From Niabella soli DSM 19437 (GTDB taxonomy: Bacteria > Bacteroidota > Bacteroidia > Chitinophagales > Chitinophagaceae), in NCBI RefSeq assembly GCF_000243115.2, contig NZ_CP007035.1, positions 1,302,001 to 1,366,000 on the forward strand: DNA of 64,000 bases. Direction: 5' to 3'. The position numbers and the translations under genes were made by a program. Below, piece by piece: positions 51,321 through 60,524 of this stretch (position 1 is the stretch's first letter; each line of letters begins with the position of its first letter). Under the pieces are notes generated by a model, which saw nothing but the letters and a program-made list of their open reading frames with translations, did no database searches and was not told where the DNA came from.

Positions 51321-54300
51321 ATGAATTTCAAAAAAGTAAACAACCTCACCGGATGGGTGGTTTTTCTTATTGCCACCATTACTTATGCTACCACACGTGA
51401 AGCCCGCGGCTCCCTTTGGGATTGTGGAGAATTTGTATCCACTGCTTATAAGCTCCAAATGGCGCACCCGCCCGGCGCTCCCATGTTCAGCCTGTTGGGC
51501 CGTTTTTTTATTATACTTTTTGGCGATAAAGCGATAACGGCGGCCAATGCGGTAAACTTTATGAGCGCCTTAATGAGCAGTTGTACGATCCTTTTCCTTT
51601 TTTGGACGATCACTCATTTTGCGCGTAAAATGTTTGTAAAAACCGGCACCGGACTTACCGGCCAGCAGATCTTTACCGTAATGACAGCAGGTATCGTTGG
51701 GGCGCTTGCCTACACCTTTACCGATTCCTTTTGGTACAGTGCTGTAGAAGGCGAAGTGTATGCCAGCTCCTCCTTTTTTACCGCGCTTGTTTTCTGGTGT
51801 ATGCTTAAATGGGAATATGCCGATGAAATGGCTGTTGATGAATATGAAAAAGCAAGGGCCGATCGCTGGATCGTATTCCTTTTCTTCATGATGGGGCTGT
51901 CGATCGGTGTGCACCTGTTAAACCTGCTCACGATCCCGGCCATTGTGATGATCTATTTCTATCGCCGGTATAAGGTAACCGTTAAAAGCGGCGTCATTGC
52001 ATTCCTTGTAGGATGTTTGATCACCGGTGTGGTGCAATTAGCGGTGATCCAGTATAGCATGAAAGCGGCCGGGCTTTTTGATATTTTCTTCGTCAACAGT
52101 TTTGGATTGCCCTTCTTCTCCGGATTTACTTTCTACTTTATCTTAATTGCTGCTTTGATTGCCTGGGGTATTGGCTTTAAGCCAGACGTTTCCAAAAATA
52201 AGATCCTGGTGTGGACGGCTTTATTCTTTACATTGGCCTTTTTACCCTTTGCCTTTGGCAGTGGTACCATGGCCGTGCCCAAGATCGTTTTATTGCTGAT
52301 CATCGGGGGCGTGCTGGGCTATTTTATTAAGCCTGCTGCCTTAAAGATCTTCAAACTCTTTCTGTGGTGTTTCTCCTTTATGATGCTGGGGTACTTTATG
52401 TACTTCACCAACATGATCCGCAGTAATGCGAATCCTGCAATTGACATGAACAATGTCGATAACCCGATCAACCTGGTTTATTACCTCAGCCGCGAGCAAT
52501 ACGGCACTCAACCTTTATTATATGGTGCCCATTATGCCGCAGAGCCGGATGTGGACGAAAATGGAAGTTATCTGGACCTGGGCGAGATGAAATATGTAAA
52601 AGGGGACAACAACTATATTCCCATCGGGCGGGATCGCTCTATTCGCTATAAAAGCTCCGACAAACAGCTCTTTGTGCGGGTATGGGATTCCAGCAACGAC
52701 CAGGGGCATGCTGATTTTTATGCCGATTGGCTGGGGCTGGCCAAGCCCGATCCCAATACGGGGCAGGGTTCTTATGGCGCGCCGAGTTACATGGATAATA
52801 TCAACTGGTTTATGAGTTATCAAACCAGTTGGATGTATATGCGTTATTTCATGTGGAATTTCGCCGGCAAACAAAACGACCTGGAGGGCTTTGGGAACAA
52901 AAGAGATGGTAACTGGATATCCGGTATCTCCATAATGGACAATGCCCGCCTGGGCGACCAAAGCAAACTGCCGGATAGTTTAAAAAATAATAAGGCGCAT
53001 AATACTTTTTATATGTTGCCTTTCGTATTGGGCATCATCGGCTTTGTTTACCAATACCTGAAAAACAGGAAAGACTGGGTGGTAACCTTCCTGCTGTTTT
53101 TCTTCACGGGTATGGCCATTGTGATCTACCTCAACCAGCCGGGCAATCAGCCCCGTGAGCGGGATTATGCTTATGTAGGGTCTTTTTATGCCTTTGCGGT
53201 ATGGATCGGGTTGGCAGTGGTTGCTTTTATCAGGAGCGTGCTGGAGCCGGAAGACAAGGAAGGTTTCCAGAAGTTATTGATATACGGTAGTTCTGCTGCC
53301 TTCCTTATTACAGCGCTCAGCAGTATGTCCAGCTCTTTCTCGGGTGTTATCATTGCCAGCCTCGTAGCTACTATAATTTATATTGCCGTGCTCTACCTTG
53401 TTACATTTATTGCACAGGCCGTTTCGGGCAAAGGGACGAATATGAAAATGGCCAATATAGCTACTGCAATTCTTTGTATTATAGCCCCGGCGCTGATGGC
53501 ACAGCAGGAATGGAATGACCACGACCGCAGTAAAAAAACGCTGGCCCCGGACATTGCAAAAGATTACTTGGAAAGCTGCGCACCCAACGCGATCCTGTTC
53601 ACCTTTGGTGATAACGATACCTATCCGCTGTGGTATGCCCAGGAAGTGGAAAATGTGCGTCCGGATATCCGCATCATCAATACCAGCCTGCTGGGGATCG
53701 ATTGGTATATTAACCAGCTCCGGTATAAGATCAACGATGCAGATTCTGTTAACGTGATCCTGACCCCGGAACAAATAGAAGGGCATAACCGGGAATACCT
53801 GCGTTTTACCCAGCCACAACCCGGGCAAAATATCGATCCCAATAATTTCTACCCGCTTTATGATGTGATCAAAACCGTTGTGGGTGCACGTGCCGAAGAT
53901 CCGGAAACCAAACGCGATGTAGGCTCCAACTATCTGCCCATAAGGCGATTCTTTATTCCGGTGGATAAAGCCCTGGTTTTAAAAAATGGTACGGCAACCG
54001 CTGGCGACAGCATTTTAGCGCAAGTGCCTTTTGAGATCCCGCAAGGTACCTCCGGCATCCAGCGTAATGACCTGATCATGCTGGCCATCATAGCCTCCAA
54101 CCAATGGAAGCGGCCCATTTATTTAACAACGCCCATTGGGAACCTGGGCTTTGGTCAATACTTAAGAAAAGACGGCTTATCTTACCGCTTTGTGCCGGTT
54201 GTTACAAAAGCCCCTCAGGCCAACTGGGTTACCGACCAGGTATATCGCCAGTTGCATGCAGGAGGCACTTCTATCAGGGATAATAACCTGGATGCTATAT

Positions 54301-54869
54301 ACAAAAACCTGCTCACCAAATACGAATTCGGAGGTGCCGACAAATCCGGTGTATATTTTGATGAAGTAAACCGGCAATCCCTGCTGAATATCCGCAGCAT
54401 TTTTGCTGAAGCCGCCGGCAACCTCGCAGACGCAGGCAGGAAAGAAGAAGCCATTAAATTGTTAAACAAAGCCGAAGCAGGTATTTTGCCGGAAAACCTG
54501 CCGTATGGTATGGTGAGCCATTATAACCAACACGATCAGATCGGCCTCATACTGGCGGAAGCCTATTATAAAGCCGGCAAGCTGGATAGGGCAAGAAAAG
54601 TGATCGCAGGCGTTAGAAAGGACATCAACGATCAGCAGAATTATTACAATTACCTGAAAGCCGAAAAACCGGATTATTATCAGGGCTTCCAGTCTCTCGA
54701 TGATCCGCTAAATCAAATTGCAGGCGCAGCGGCTGATGCTATTGAGCAGCATTACGATCCTTTGAAAAAGAATGAAAAATCTCCGGTCCAGGAATTGCCA
54801 GGCATTCCGTCAGCCCCGGCCAAAGCTGCCGACAGCGGTAAAACGGCCAAAGATTCCGGAAAAAAATAA
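51321..54869 (+). CDS. Glycosyltransferase 117 (DUF2723) membrane protein
   Basis: A 1182-residue inner-membrane protein. The N-terminal DUF2723 domain includes GSLWDCGEFVSTAYKLQMAHPPGAP with the conserved Asp/Glu pair near residues 34-37. It has about 12 hydrophobic segments up to residue ~730. Residues 760-1000 are periplasmic (FTFGDNDTYPLWYAQEV). The C-terminal part has TPR-like helices (KEEAIKLLNKAEAG; QIGLILAEAYYKAGK) and a Lys/Pro-rich tail. The family is related to TMEM260-type O-mannosyltransferases that use lipid-linked sugars. It probably glycosylates exported proteins, consistent with protein O-glycosylation in Bacteroidota. Confidence 0.92.
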   Translation: MNFKKVNNLTGWVVFLIATITYATTREARGSLWDCGEFVSTAYKLQMAHPPGAPMFSLLGRFFIILFGDKAITAANAVNFMSALMSSCTILFLFWTITHFARKMFVKTGTGLTGQQIFTVMTAGIVGALAYTFTDSFWYSAVEGEVYASSSFFTALVFWCMLKWEYADEMAVDEYEKARADRWIVFLFFMMGLSIGVHLLNLLTIPAIVMIYFYRRYKVTVKSGVIAFLVGCLITGVVQLAVIQYSMKAAGLFDIFFVNSFGLPFFSGFTFYFILIAALIAWGIGFKPDVSKNKILVWTALFFTLAFLPFAFGSGTMAVPKIVLLLIIGGVLGYFIKPAALKIFKLFLWCFSFMMLGYFMYFTNMIRSNANPAIDMNNVDNPINLVYYLSREQYGTQPLLYGAHYAAEPDVDENGSYLDLGEMKYVKGDNNYIPIGRDRSIRYKSSDKQLFVRVWDSSNDQGHADFYADWLGLAKPDPNTGQGSYGAPSYMDNINWFMSYQTSWMYMRYFMWNFAGKQNDLEGFGNKRDGNWISGISIMDNARLGDQSKLPDSLKNNKAHNTFYMLPFVLGIIGFVYQYLKNRKDWVVTFLLFFFTGMAIVIYLNQPGNQPRERDYAYVGSFYAFAVWIGLAVVAFIRSVLEPEDKEGFQKLLIYGSSAAFLITALSSMSSSFSGVIIASLVATIIYIAVLYLVTFIAQAVSGKGTNMKMANIATAILCIIAPALMAQQEWNDHDRSKKTLAPDIAKDYLESCAPNAILFTFGDNDTYPLWYAQEVENVRPDIRIINTSLLGIDWYINQLRYKINDADSVNVILTPEQIEGHNREYLRFTQPQPGQNIDPNNFYPLYDVIKTVVGARAEDPETKRDVGSNYLPIRRFFIPVDKALVLKNGTATAGDSILAQVPFEIPQGTSGIQRNDLIMLAIIASNQWKRPIYLTTPIGNLGFGQYLRKDGLSYRFVPVVTKAPQANWVTDQVYRQLHAGGTSIRDNNLDAIYKNLLTKYEFGGADKSGVYFDEVNRQSLLNIRSIFAEAAGNLADAGRKEEAIKLLNKAEAGILPENLPYGMVSHYNQHDQIGLILAEAYYKAGKLDRARKVIAGVRKDINDQQNYYNYLKAEKPDYYQGFQSLDDPLNQIAGAAADAIEQHYDPLKKNEKSPVQELPGIPSAPAKAADSGKTAKDSGKK

Positions 54870-54888
54870 CAATAGCTTATTTCAATTC

Positions 54889-54919
54889 AAATCCCCTGTT
54901 TTCCGCGGGGGATTTTTTT
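54889..54919 (+). terminator. Rho-independent terminator after GT117
   Basis: AAATCCCC pairs with GGGGATTT around a 10-nt loop and a T run follows. Confidence 0.85.
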
Positions 54920-55040
54920 ATGCCTGACATTATCCTTATCCGGTATAAGTTTCCTGTATACCGAAAGCTTTCTGGACGCTGACTGCCGCAGAAGAACAAG
55001 CTATAAATGCATCTGCGCCTCGCCATGGCTCCCAATTGCC

Positions 55041-55754
55041 ATCCTGTCGTGTGGACACAAAATGTTGCTTTTATATTTTTCTACTTTTTGCTCGCCCAAA
55101 AAGTAGCGCAAAAAGGGCAGGGTCAAACGAACGCCTCCGGCCGTTTGACCGGCCACGCACGCGAACCTACATTACGAAAAGTAGCAACAAGGCCTTTTTG
55201 AAGGGGTTGGTCGAAGCCCCGCTGTCTGATTGTTGTTCAGTCTTCATTGCGCTGATTTTTTCCCTGCATAATTTGTCTGAATACAAAACATCCGTTGGGC
55301 AAAAAATAGGCGCCCTGGATCCGTTGATTCCCGAAGTTGCAATTACGTAAAAGAAATACCCCCGATGAAAAACAGTTGTTTGTTCCGAACGGATGCGGCT
55401 TAGAAGGGGGTTCCGCCGGACAGTGAAAGGACAAATCAAGCGGAATGGCGGTTTTGACGCCGCAAGCGACTTTTCAAAAATAGAACTGCAGGAAGGTGTC
55501 ATAACCAGGCCTGTAGCGCAGATTGGTTCGGTTCCGCCGCAGCCCGGGCGCGAAACTGGCGGCGGAATTCACCTTTCGGCGGAAAAAGATTTTTTGCTCC
55601 ACTTTTTTATCGATTGAAAAAAGTGGAAAATATGCAATTAGACAACACTTTATTCATCTGTTTCGATGATTATTGGAAAGCGTGCACATCTAAATATCTC
55701 ACCAGCGGTCTTGCTCTATTTATAAACTATTAAAATGTGTCCACACGATAGGAT
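55041..55754. repeat. 19-bp inverted repeats flanking element copy 2
   Basis: ATCCTGTCGTGTGGACACA (55041-55059) faces its near-complement at 55736-55754 (18 of 19 pair). They enclose 714 bp that contains the second copy of the large dispersed element. No coding gene is convincing in the 1.1-kb gap 54870-55996. Confidence 0.7.
55081..55626 (+). repeat. Large dispersed element, copy 2 (~546 bp)
   Basis: It opens with the same CTACTTTTT/AAAAAGTAG hairpin (55081-55106) and closes with a perfect CCACTTTTTT/AAAAAAGTGG-type hairpin (55599-55626). Internal blocks shared with copy 1 in order are GGGCAGGGTCAAACGAACGC, CGCTGATTTTTTCC, AAAAAATAGGCGC, CAAATCAAGCGGAATGGCG (AAAATCAAGCAGAATGGCG in copy 1) and GCCTGTAGCGCAGATT. 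Both copies are in the same orientation. Confidence 0.85.
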
Positions 55755-55996
55755 CGCCATCGCGATGCACATTCTGCGTGAGACTGCTTTTTAGTAGTTT
55801 ATAGGGTATCGTCTTTAAGCTTTATTGGCGTACGAACTATTCGGCTACCTACTTGTTATTCTATTTTACGGATTGAATGAACCCGATAAGACACCGAGGC
55901 GCAAAGAAGTTCAGGATAATTGCCGATACCTTAAAACACATACGCCTGCGTTTTTACAGGGTTAAACAATTCAAAAATTATTGATACATTTAACAT

Positions 55997-57091
55997 ATGA
56001 GAGGGATACAATTTTCGGGGTTTGATCCCAAAAGCGAAGGGAAAACGCCTTTTGAAAAAATGCTGGATATTTTCATGCAGCTCCTCACCTATACCAGCGG
56101 GGATGTGGCGGAAGCCCTGCAGTGGCTCAATGAGCTGGATAAGGAATACCAATTAGGCAATGATGAATATGGCGTCGGCGATTTCATTGAAGAGCTGAAA
56201 CAGAAAGGTTATATAAAAGAAGATGAACAAAAAGGTGAGATCAGGATCACTCCCAAAACAGAACAGGGGATCCGCAAAAAAAGCCTGGAAGAAATTTTCG
56301 GAAAACTAAAAAAGGCCGGAAAAGGAGACCATAAAACCTTCAAACCCGGCCAGGGCGACGAAATTAATCCCGAAACACGTCCGTTTCAATTCGGCGATAT
56401 GCTGGAGCAGATTGATTTCACCGAATCTATACGTAACGCACAGATCAATCATGGCATCGATAGTTTTCATATGCAGGAAGATGATCTTACCATCAGGGAA
56501 TCTGATTTCAAAACGCAGACCTCCACGGTTTTGATGATCGATATCTCCCACTCCATGATCCTTTACGGCGAAGACCGCATCACTCCCGCAAAAAAAGTGG
56601 CAATGGCGCTGAGTGAACTGATCACCACACGCTATCCGAAAGACACGCTGGATATTGTGGTATTTGGCAATGATGCGTGGCCGGTTGAAATAAAGGACCT
56701 GCCCTATTTACAGGTAGGCCCTTATCATACAAACACGGTTGCCGGGCTGGAACTGGCGATGGACCTGTTGCGGCGACGCAAAAACCCCAACAAGCAGATC
56801 TTCATGATCACCGATGGTAAGCCCACTTGTCTTAAAATAGGGAAACGCTATTATAAAAATGCTTTTGGGCTGGATCGTAAAGTGGTCAATCGTTGCATGA
56901 ACCTTGCGGCCTCCTGTAAAAAACTAAAGATCCCCATCACCACTTTTATGATCGCCACCGACCCTTACCTGCAGCGGTTTGTACAGGAGTTTACCGAAAT
57001 GAATCACGGCAAAGCCTATTTTGCTTCCTTAGATAATCTGGGCTCGTTTATTTTTAAGGATTTTGAGAGTGGTAAATCAAAAATAGTCTGA
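55997..57091 (+). CDS. von Willebrand factor A protein (AAA+ partner)
   Basis: A 364-residue protein. Residues 1-170 are helical and charged. The vWA domain (about 175-345) has the MIDAS motif LMIDISHSMILYG (DxSxS), with VFGNDAWPVEI and FMITDGKPTC supplying the other metal ligands. No transmembrane segment is present. With the ChlI/MoxR-like ATPase at 57.7 kb it makes the vWA/AAA+ pair that in other systems acts as a chelatase or activating chaperone. Here a GxxExxY gene separates the two partners. Confidence 0.88.
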   Translation: MRGIQFSGFDPKSEGKTPFEKMLDIFMQLLTYTSGDVAEALQWLNELDKEYQLGNDEYGVGDFIEELKQKGYIKEDEQKGEIRITPKTEQGIRKKSLEEIFGKLKKAGKGDHKTFKPGQGDEINPETRPFQFGDMLEQIDFTESIRNAQINHGIDSFHMQEDDLTIRESDFKTQTSTVLMIDISHSMILYGEDRITPAKKVAMALSELITTRYPKDTLDIVVFGNDAWPVEIKDLPYLQVGPYHTNTVAGLELAMDLLRRRKNPNKQIFMITDGKPTCLKIGKRYYKNAFGLDRKVVNRCMNLAASCKKLKIPITTFMIATDPYLQRFVQEFTEMNHGKAYFASLDNLGSFIFKDFESGKSKIV

Positions 57092-57109
57092 ACCATGATT
57101 TGGGGTGAT

Positions 57110-57729
57110 GCCGGGAAGCCGGGAAAACGGAAAGCTTTTTTGAATCGCCGCAAACTTTACCGCCTTGCCTTCTTATTATTAATACCGAAAAGATAGAATA
57201 GTCTTATTTTTACGCTAATATATAGGTCGGGCACCGCTTACCGCTCTACCATTTTACCGCTAATAAACCCCATTTGTAAACACCAAAAATCATTTAACCA
57301 TGTATCAACTCACTGAAAAAGAACACCACCTTCGCAAAGAAATCGTTGACTGTACATTCAGGGTACACAAATCGCTTGGTCCTCGATTATTGGAGAAAAT
57401 TTATGAAGTATGTATCTGCCATGAACTGGCAAAAAAAGGAATTAATTATTTACGTCAGGCATACTTACCCATTTGCTATGATGGGCTAAAATTTGATGAA
57501 GGGTTAAGGATGGATATTTTTATAGGAGACCTTATAATCTGCGAACTAAAGGCAGTAGATATTGTTAATCCAGTTTGGGAGGCTCAAATCCTCAGTCATT
57601 TGAAGTTAGCGGGCAAACATGTCGGTTTTCTTATTAATTTCAATGTTGCAAAAATAAAATATGGAATCAGGCGATATTGCCTCGAATAAATAAAACAGGA
57701 AGCGTTTCCGTCTTCCCGACCTTACCGGC
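57110..57729. repeat. Inverted repeats bracketing the GxxExxY gene
   Basis: Left arm 57110-57135 (GCCGGGAAGCCGGGAAAACG...) and right arm 57702-57729 are complementary at about 22 of 26 positions, with the GxxExxY gene between them. The right arm ends one base before the ATPase start codon. The whole can fold as a long stem with the gene in the loop. The left part 57136-57299 shows no gene. Confidence 0.7.
57300..57689 (+). CDS. GxxExxY protein
   Basis: A 129-residue protein with the family pattern around FRVHKSLGPRLLEKIYEVCI; the G...E..Y motif reads GPRLLEKIYE. The rest shows YDGLKFDEGLRMDIFIGDLIICELKAVD with acidic residues and ELK suggestive of a PD-(D/E)XK-like nuclease fold. The family also occurs in rRNA intervening sequences. 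It separates the vWA and AAA+ genes, is bracketed by inverted repeats and has its own ATG. Function unknown. Confidence 0.88.
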   Translation: MYQLTEKEHHLRKEIVDCTFRVHKSLGPRLLEKIYEVCICHELAKKGINYLRQAYLPICYDGLKFDEGLRMDIFIGDLIICELKAVDIVNPVWEAQILSHLKLAGKHVGFLINFNVAKIKYGIRRYCLE

Positions 57730-57730
57730 C

Positions 57731-59263
57731 ATGAACAATATTGACACTCTGGGTAAATTAAAAGCAAGCGGCTATCAATCGAAAAGCATTAAAGAAGAGA
57801 TCAGACAAAATCTTATACAACAATTAAAGTCAGGGGCAGCAACCTTTCCGGGCATTGTAGGCTATGAAGATTCCGTGATCCCCGAAACGGAGCGGGCCTT
57901 ATTAAGCCAGCATAATATTCTTTTCCTGGGCCTGCGCGGACAGGCAAAGACAAGGATGGCCCGGCAGATGACCTCCCTGCTGGATGAATATATCCCGGTA
58001 GTAGAAGGAAGCGACATCAACGACGATCCGTTAAATCCGATCTCAAAATACGCTAAAGATCTTATTGCAGAAAAAGGAGACGCCACCCCCATTGCGTGGC
58101 TCAGCCGCACACAACGTTATGGCGAAAAGCTGGCCACCCCGGATGTAAGCGTGGCCGACCTTATCGGGGATATCGATCCCATCAAAGCAGCAAACCTTAA
58201 ATTGAGTTTTGCTGATGAGCGGGTATTGCATTATGGAATTATCCCCCGAAGTAACCGCGGAATTTTTGTGATCAATGAACTGCCCGATCTGCAGGCACGC
58301 ATCCAGGTATCACTTTTCAACATTCTCGAAGAGGGCGATATCCAGATCAGAGGATTTAAGCTAAGAATGCCCCTGGATATTTTATTTGTGTTTACCGCAA
58401 ACCCCGAAGACTATACCAACAGGGGCTCCATCGTAACGCCTTTAAAAGACCGGATCCAAAGCCAGATACTGACCCACTATCCCAGAACCCTGGAGCACGC
58501 CTTGGAAATCACCGAACAGGAAGCAGGCATCCATGAAGAACAAAAAGAGCTGGTGCGGGTAAGCGATCTCGTAAAACGCCTCATCGAACAGGTGGCTTTT
58601 GAAGCACGCAACAGCGAGCTGGTCGATAAAAAAAGCGGCGTCAGCGCCCGCCTTACCATCTCCGCTTTAGAAAACGCCGTAAGCACGGCCGAACGAAGAG
58701 CATTGCTCAATAAAGAAAAAAACACACAGATCTGGCTCTCGGACCTGGCGGGGATCATTCCTTCCATTACGGGTAAAGTAGAGCTGGTATATGAAGGAGA
58801 ACAGGAAGGCCCTTTGCAGGTAGCCATGAACCTGGTGGATAAAGCCATCCGTTCCCAGTTTATACAATATTTTCCCAACCCCGAGCAACTCAATAAAAGG
58901 CGCAATACCGGCAAGCCTTCCTCGCAGGCCAAAGCCGATGAAAATCCATACCGGCCCATTATTAACTGGTTTGATAAAGGCAATCACCTGGACGTTGATT
59001 TCAACGCAACCGATACCAGCAAAGTACAGCAGCTCTACCAGGTAGAGGGTCTGCATGCATTGGTAAAAAAATATTTTTCCGGCGCCAATGAACTGCAATC
59101 CGCGCTGCTAATGGAATTTATCCTATACGGGCTGGCAGCTTATTCGCTGATCAGCAAAAAACTGTTTGAAACAAAGGTCGCCTTCAAAGACCTCTTTGGC
59201 AGTATGATGAGCTCCGGTGTATCGGACGAAGACGAAGATTTCGGTTTTGAAGAAGACCAATAA
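57731..59263 (+). CDS. AAA+ ATPase, magnesium-chelatase ChlI/MoxR-like
   Basis: 510 residues from the ATG at 57731, right after the inverted-repeat arm; 18 more residues to 57677 would run through that arm and are probably not used. Walker A is variant (GLRGQAKT). Walker B is IFVINELPDLQ, with Asn where Asp is usual, followed by the ChlI-like NILEEGDIQIRGFKLRMPLD insert, sensor 1 FVFTANPEDY and Arg finger DRIQSQI. The C-terminal 100 residues are family-specific and end acidic. It likely works with the vWA protein as a remodelling complex of unknown target. Confidence 0.88.
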   Translation: MNNIDTLGKLKASGYQSKSIKEEIRQNLIQQLKSGAATFPGIVGYEDSVIPETERALLSQHNILFLGLRGQAKTRMARQMTSLLDEYIPVVEGSDINDDPLNPISKYAKDLIAEKGDATPIAWLSRTQRYGEKLATPDVSVADLIGDIDPIKAANLKLSFADERVLHYGIIPRSNRGIFVINELPDLQARIQVSLFNILEEGDIQIRGFKLRMPLDILFVFTANPEDYTNRGSIVTPLKDRIQSQILTHYPRTLEHALEITEQEAGIHEEQKELVRVSDLVKRLIEQVAFEARNSELVDKKSGVSARLTISALENAVSTAERRALLNKEKNTQIWLSDLAGIIPSITGKVELVYEGEQEGPLQVAMNLVDKAIRSQFIQYFPNPEQLNKRRNTGKPSSQAKADENPYRPIINWFDKGNHLDVDFNATDTSKVQQLYQVEGLHALVKKYFSGANELQSALLMEFILYGLAAYSLISKKLFETKVAFKDLFGSMMSSGVSDEDEDFGFEEDQ

Positions 59264-59286
59264 AATTAATCTGGATTAAGATGAAA

Positions 59287-59317
59287 AAGCAGGCCGCTAT
59301 TTAAGGCCTGCTTTTTT
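59287..59317 (+). terminator. Rho-independent terminator after the AAA+ gene
   Basis: AAGCAGGCC pairs with GGCCTGCTT around an 8-nt loop, followed by a T run. Confidence 0.88.
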
Positions 59318-59414
59318 GATTACCGGCGCTGTTAAAAAAAGCACAATCCCACCCTTGTTATAATTTTTACAACACCTGTGATGCTTCTTGTAAGCCGTTG
59401 CAAAAAAGTGAAAT

Positions 59415-59422
59415 TAGCTTTG
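59415..59422 (+). promoter_or_regulatory. -7 box TAGCTTTG before the DUF4822-like gene
   Basis: A match to TANNTTTG, 20 bp before the ATG at 59443. Confidence 0.6.
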
Positions 59423-59442
59423 CAGCAACAAAAATCTATAAA

Positions 59443-59925
59443 ATGAAAAGAACAACTACTTTTAGTTTTTTAATCGCAAGCGCAATGCTGTTAGGCGTTT
59501 TCGCCAGTTGTACAAAGGACAACAGTCCTGTTGAGCCGCCAATGACTCCCAGCCAAATTTTATCGTCTACTGCCTGGGAAACCACCAGCGGAAGAGATGC
59601 TGAAGGCAAAACCCTTCCCATCACCGACCCGAACGTTACGAACTTTGTTGGGTTTGCTTATTTTAAATCCGACAGTACCTTTACAATGTACAACCTGGAT
59701 GATTCTCCAAAAATGCACGGCGACTGGTGGCTTTCAGAAGATGGTAAAACAAGGACCATTGTTGCAAAAGACAATAACGGAACAGTGCTCTTCACCCGTG
59801 TTGTGGATATGGTAGTATTAACAACAAAAGAGTTTACTTACCGGGTATACCCGGATGCTACCAATAAAGCGGTGTATTACGACATTATTCATACGCCTAC
59901 CAACCATCCTGAGCCCACGAAATAA
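59443..59925 (+). CDS. DUF4822-like lipoprotein
   Basis: 160 residues from the ATG at 59443, which gives a lipoprotein signal (LLGVFASCTKD). The mature part is a small beta-rich lipocalin-like domain: SSTAWETTSGRDAEGKTLPI, FAYFKSDSTFTMYNLDDSPK, MHGDWWLSEDGKTRTIV, FTYRVYPDATNKAVYYDIIH. I match it to DUF4822. It is likely a periplasmic binding protein of unknown role. It has its own promoter and terminator. Confidence 0.75.
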   Translation: MKRTTTFSFLIASAMLLGVFASCTKDNSPVEPPMTPSQILSSTAWETTSGRDAEGKTLPITDPNVTNFVGFAYFKSDSTFTMYNLDDSPKMHGDWWLSEDGKTRTIVAKDNNGTVLFTRVVDMVVLTTKEFTYRVYPDATNKAVYYDIIHTPTNHPEPTK

Positions 59926-59945
59926 TTTTATTTCAACTTATTATT

Positions 59946-59970
59946 AAGGTCTGCGAGCGCAGGCCTTTTT
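59946..59970 (+). terminator. Rho-independent terminator after DUF4822 gene
   Basis: AAGGTCTGC pairs with GCAGGCCTT (one G-T pair) around GAGC, then TTT. Confidence 0.8.
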
Positions 59971-59989
59971 CTTTTTCCACCAGGCAGTA

Positions 59990-60427
59990 TTAATCCGTCC
60001 ATTTAAAACCTTCGGCTAACGGCATTTCACTAAACACCTTTACCGCTTCCGGTGGCGGAATCGTCAGCTTACGTTTTAACGTATCGATCCAGGCGCCATC
60101 CAGCGTCAGCACTGCCGCAAGGACCGCTTCGTTTTTATAAATAAAATGCCGCACGGTCCAACGGGAAAAGTCTCTGCGGGCACTTACCAATTCCAACTGA
60201 ATAGCGGCAGTGTCTCCCAGTCGTATTTCCCTTTTAAATACACATTCCTCCCTGAAGATAACAGGCCCCACGTGCAACTCCATCATCCGGTCGGGCGACA
60301 ATCCCTGTTCATTTAAAAAGCTGACCCGCGCGTAGGCGCCCCAATCATAATAAACACTATGCCGCAGATGCCCGTTGGGGTCCAGGTCAGACCAGCGGAT
60401 CTCCGTTTCTTTTATAAATTGTTTCAT
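59990..60427 (-). CDS. Acyl-CoA thioesterase (hot-dog fold)
   Basis: 145 residues from the ATG at 60427. The 4HBT-type active-site segment is IRWSDLDPNGHLRHSVYYDW (acidic residue plus helix), with FREECVFKREIRLGDTAAIQLEL further on. It hydrolyses short- or aromatic-acyl-CoA thioesters, as in YbgC/4-hydroxybenzoyl-CoA thioesterases. Cytoplasmic. An additional eight residues upstream (60451) are possible. Convergent with the DUF4822 gene. Confidence 0.88.
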   Translation of the reverse strand: MKQFIKETEIRWSDLDPNGHLRHSVYYDWGAYARVSFLNEQGLSPDRMMELHVGPVIFREECVFKREIRLGDTAAIQLELVSARRDFSRWTVRHFIYKNEAVLAAVLTLDGAWIDTLKRKLTIPPPEAVKVFSEMPLAEGFKWTD

Positions 60428-60482
60428 GGTATTATTAACAAACTTACACAATCCGCTAACGCTGATTATGAAAAAGCCTGTT

Positions 60483-60490
60483 TATATTTG
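60483..60490 (+). promoter_or_regulatory. -7 box TATATTTG before the FKBP gene
   Basis: A match to TANNTTTG, 34 bp before the ATG at 60525. Confidence 0.6.
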
Positions 60491-60524
60491 CCGCCTTATT
60501 AGAATTTGACACAAAATTACCCAA

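Noticed and set aside
53274-53828. 184-residue minus-strand frame inside the GT117 gene
   Set aside because: GT117 is conserved throughout this region, and the frame is Cys/His/Gly-rich without a domain.
55036-55350. 104-residue frame in dispersed element copy 2
   Set aside because: It shares only the repeat-encoded peptide FARPKS..AKRAGSNERLRP with copy 1 and has no domain, signal or ribosome site.
57677-57730. Upstream start for the AAA+ gene
   Set aside because: The extra 18 residues would be encoded by the inverted-repeat arm and overlap the GxxExxY stop; the ATG at 57731 gives a normal N-terminus.
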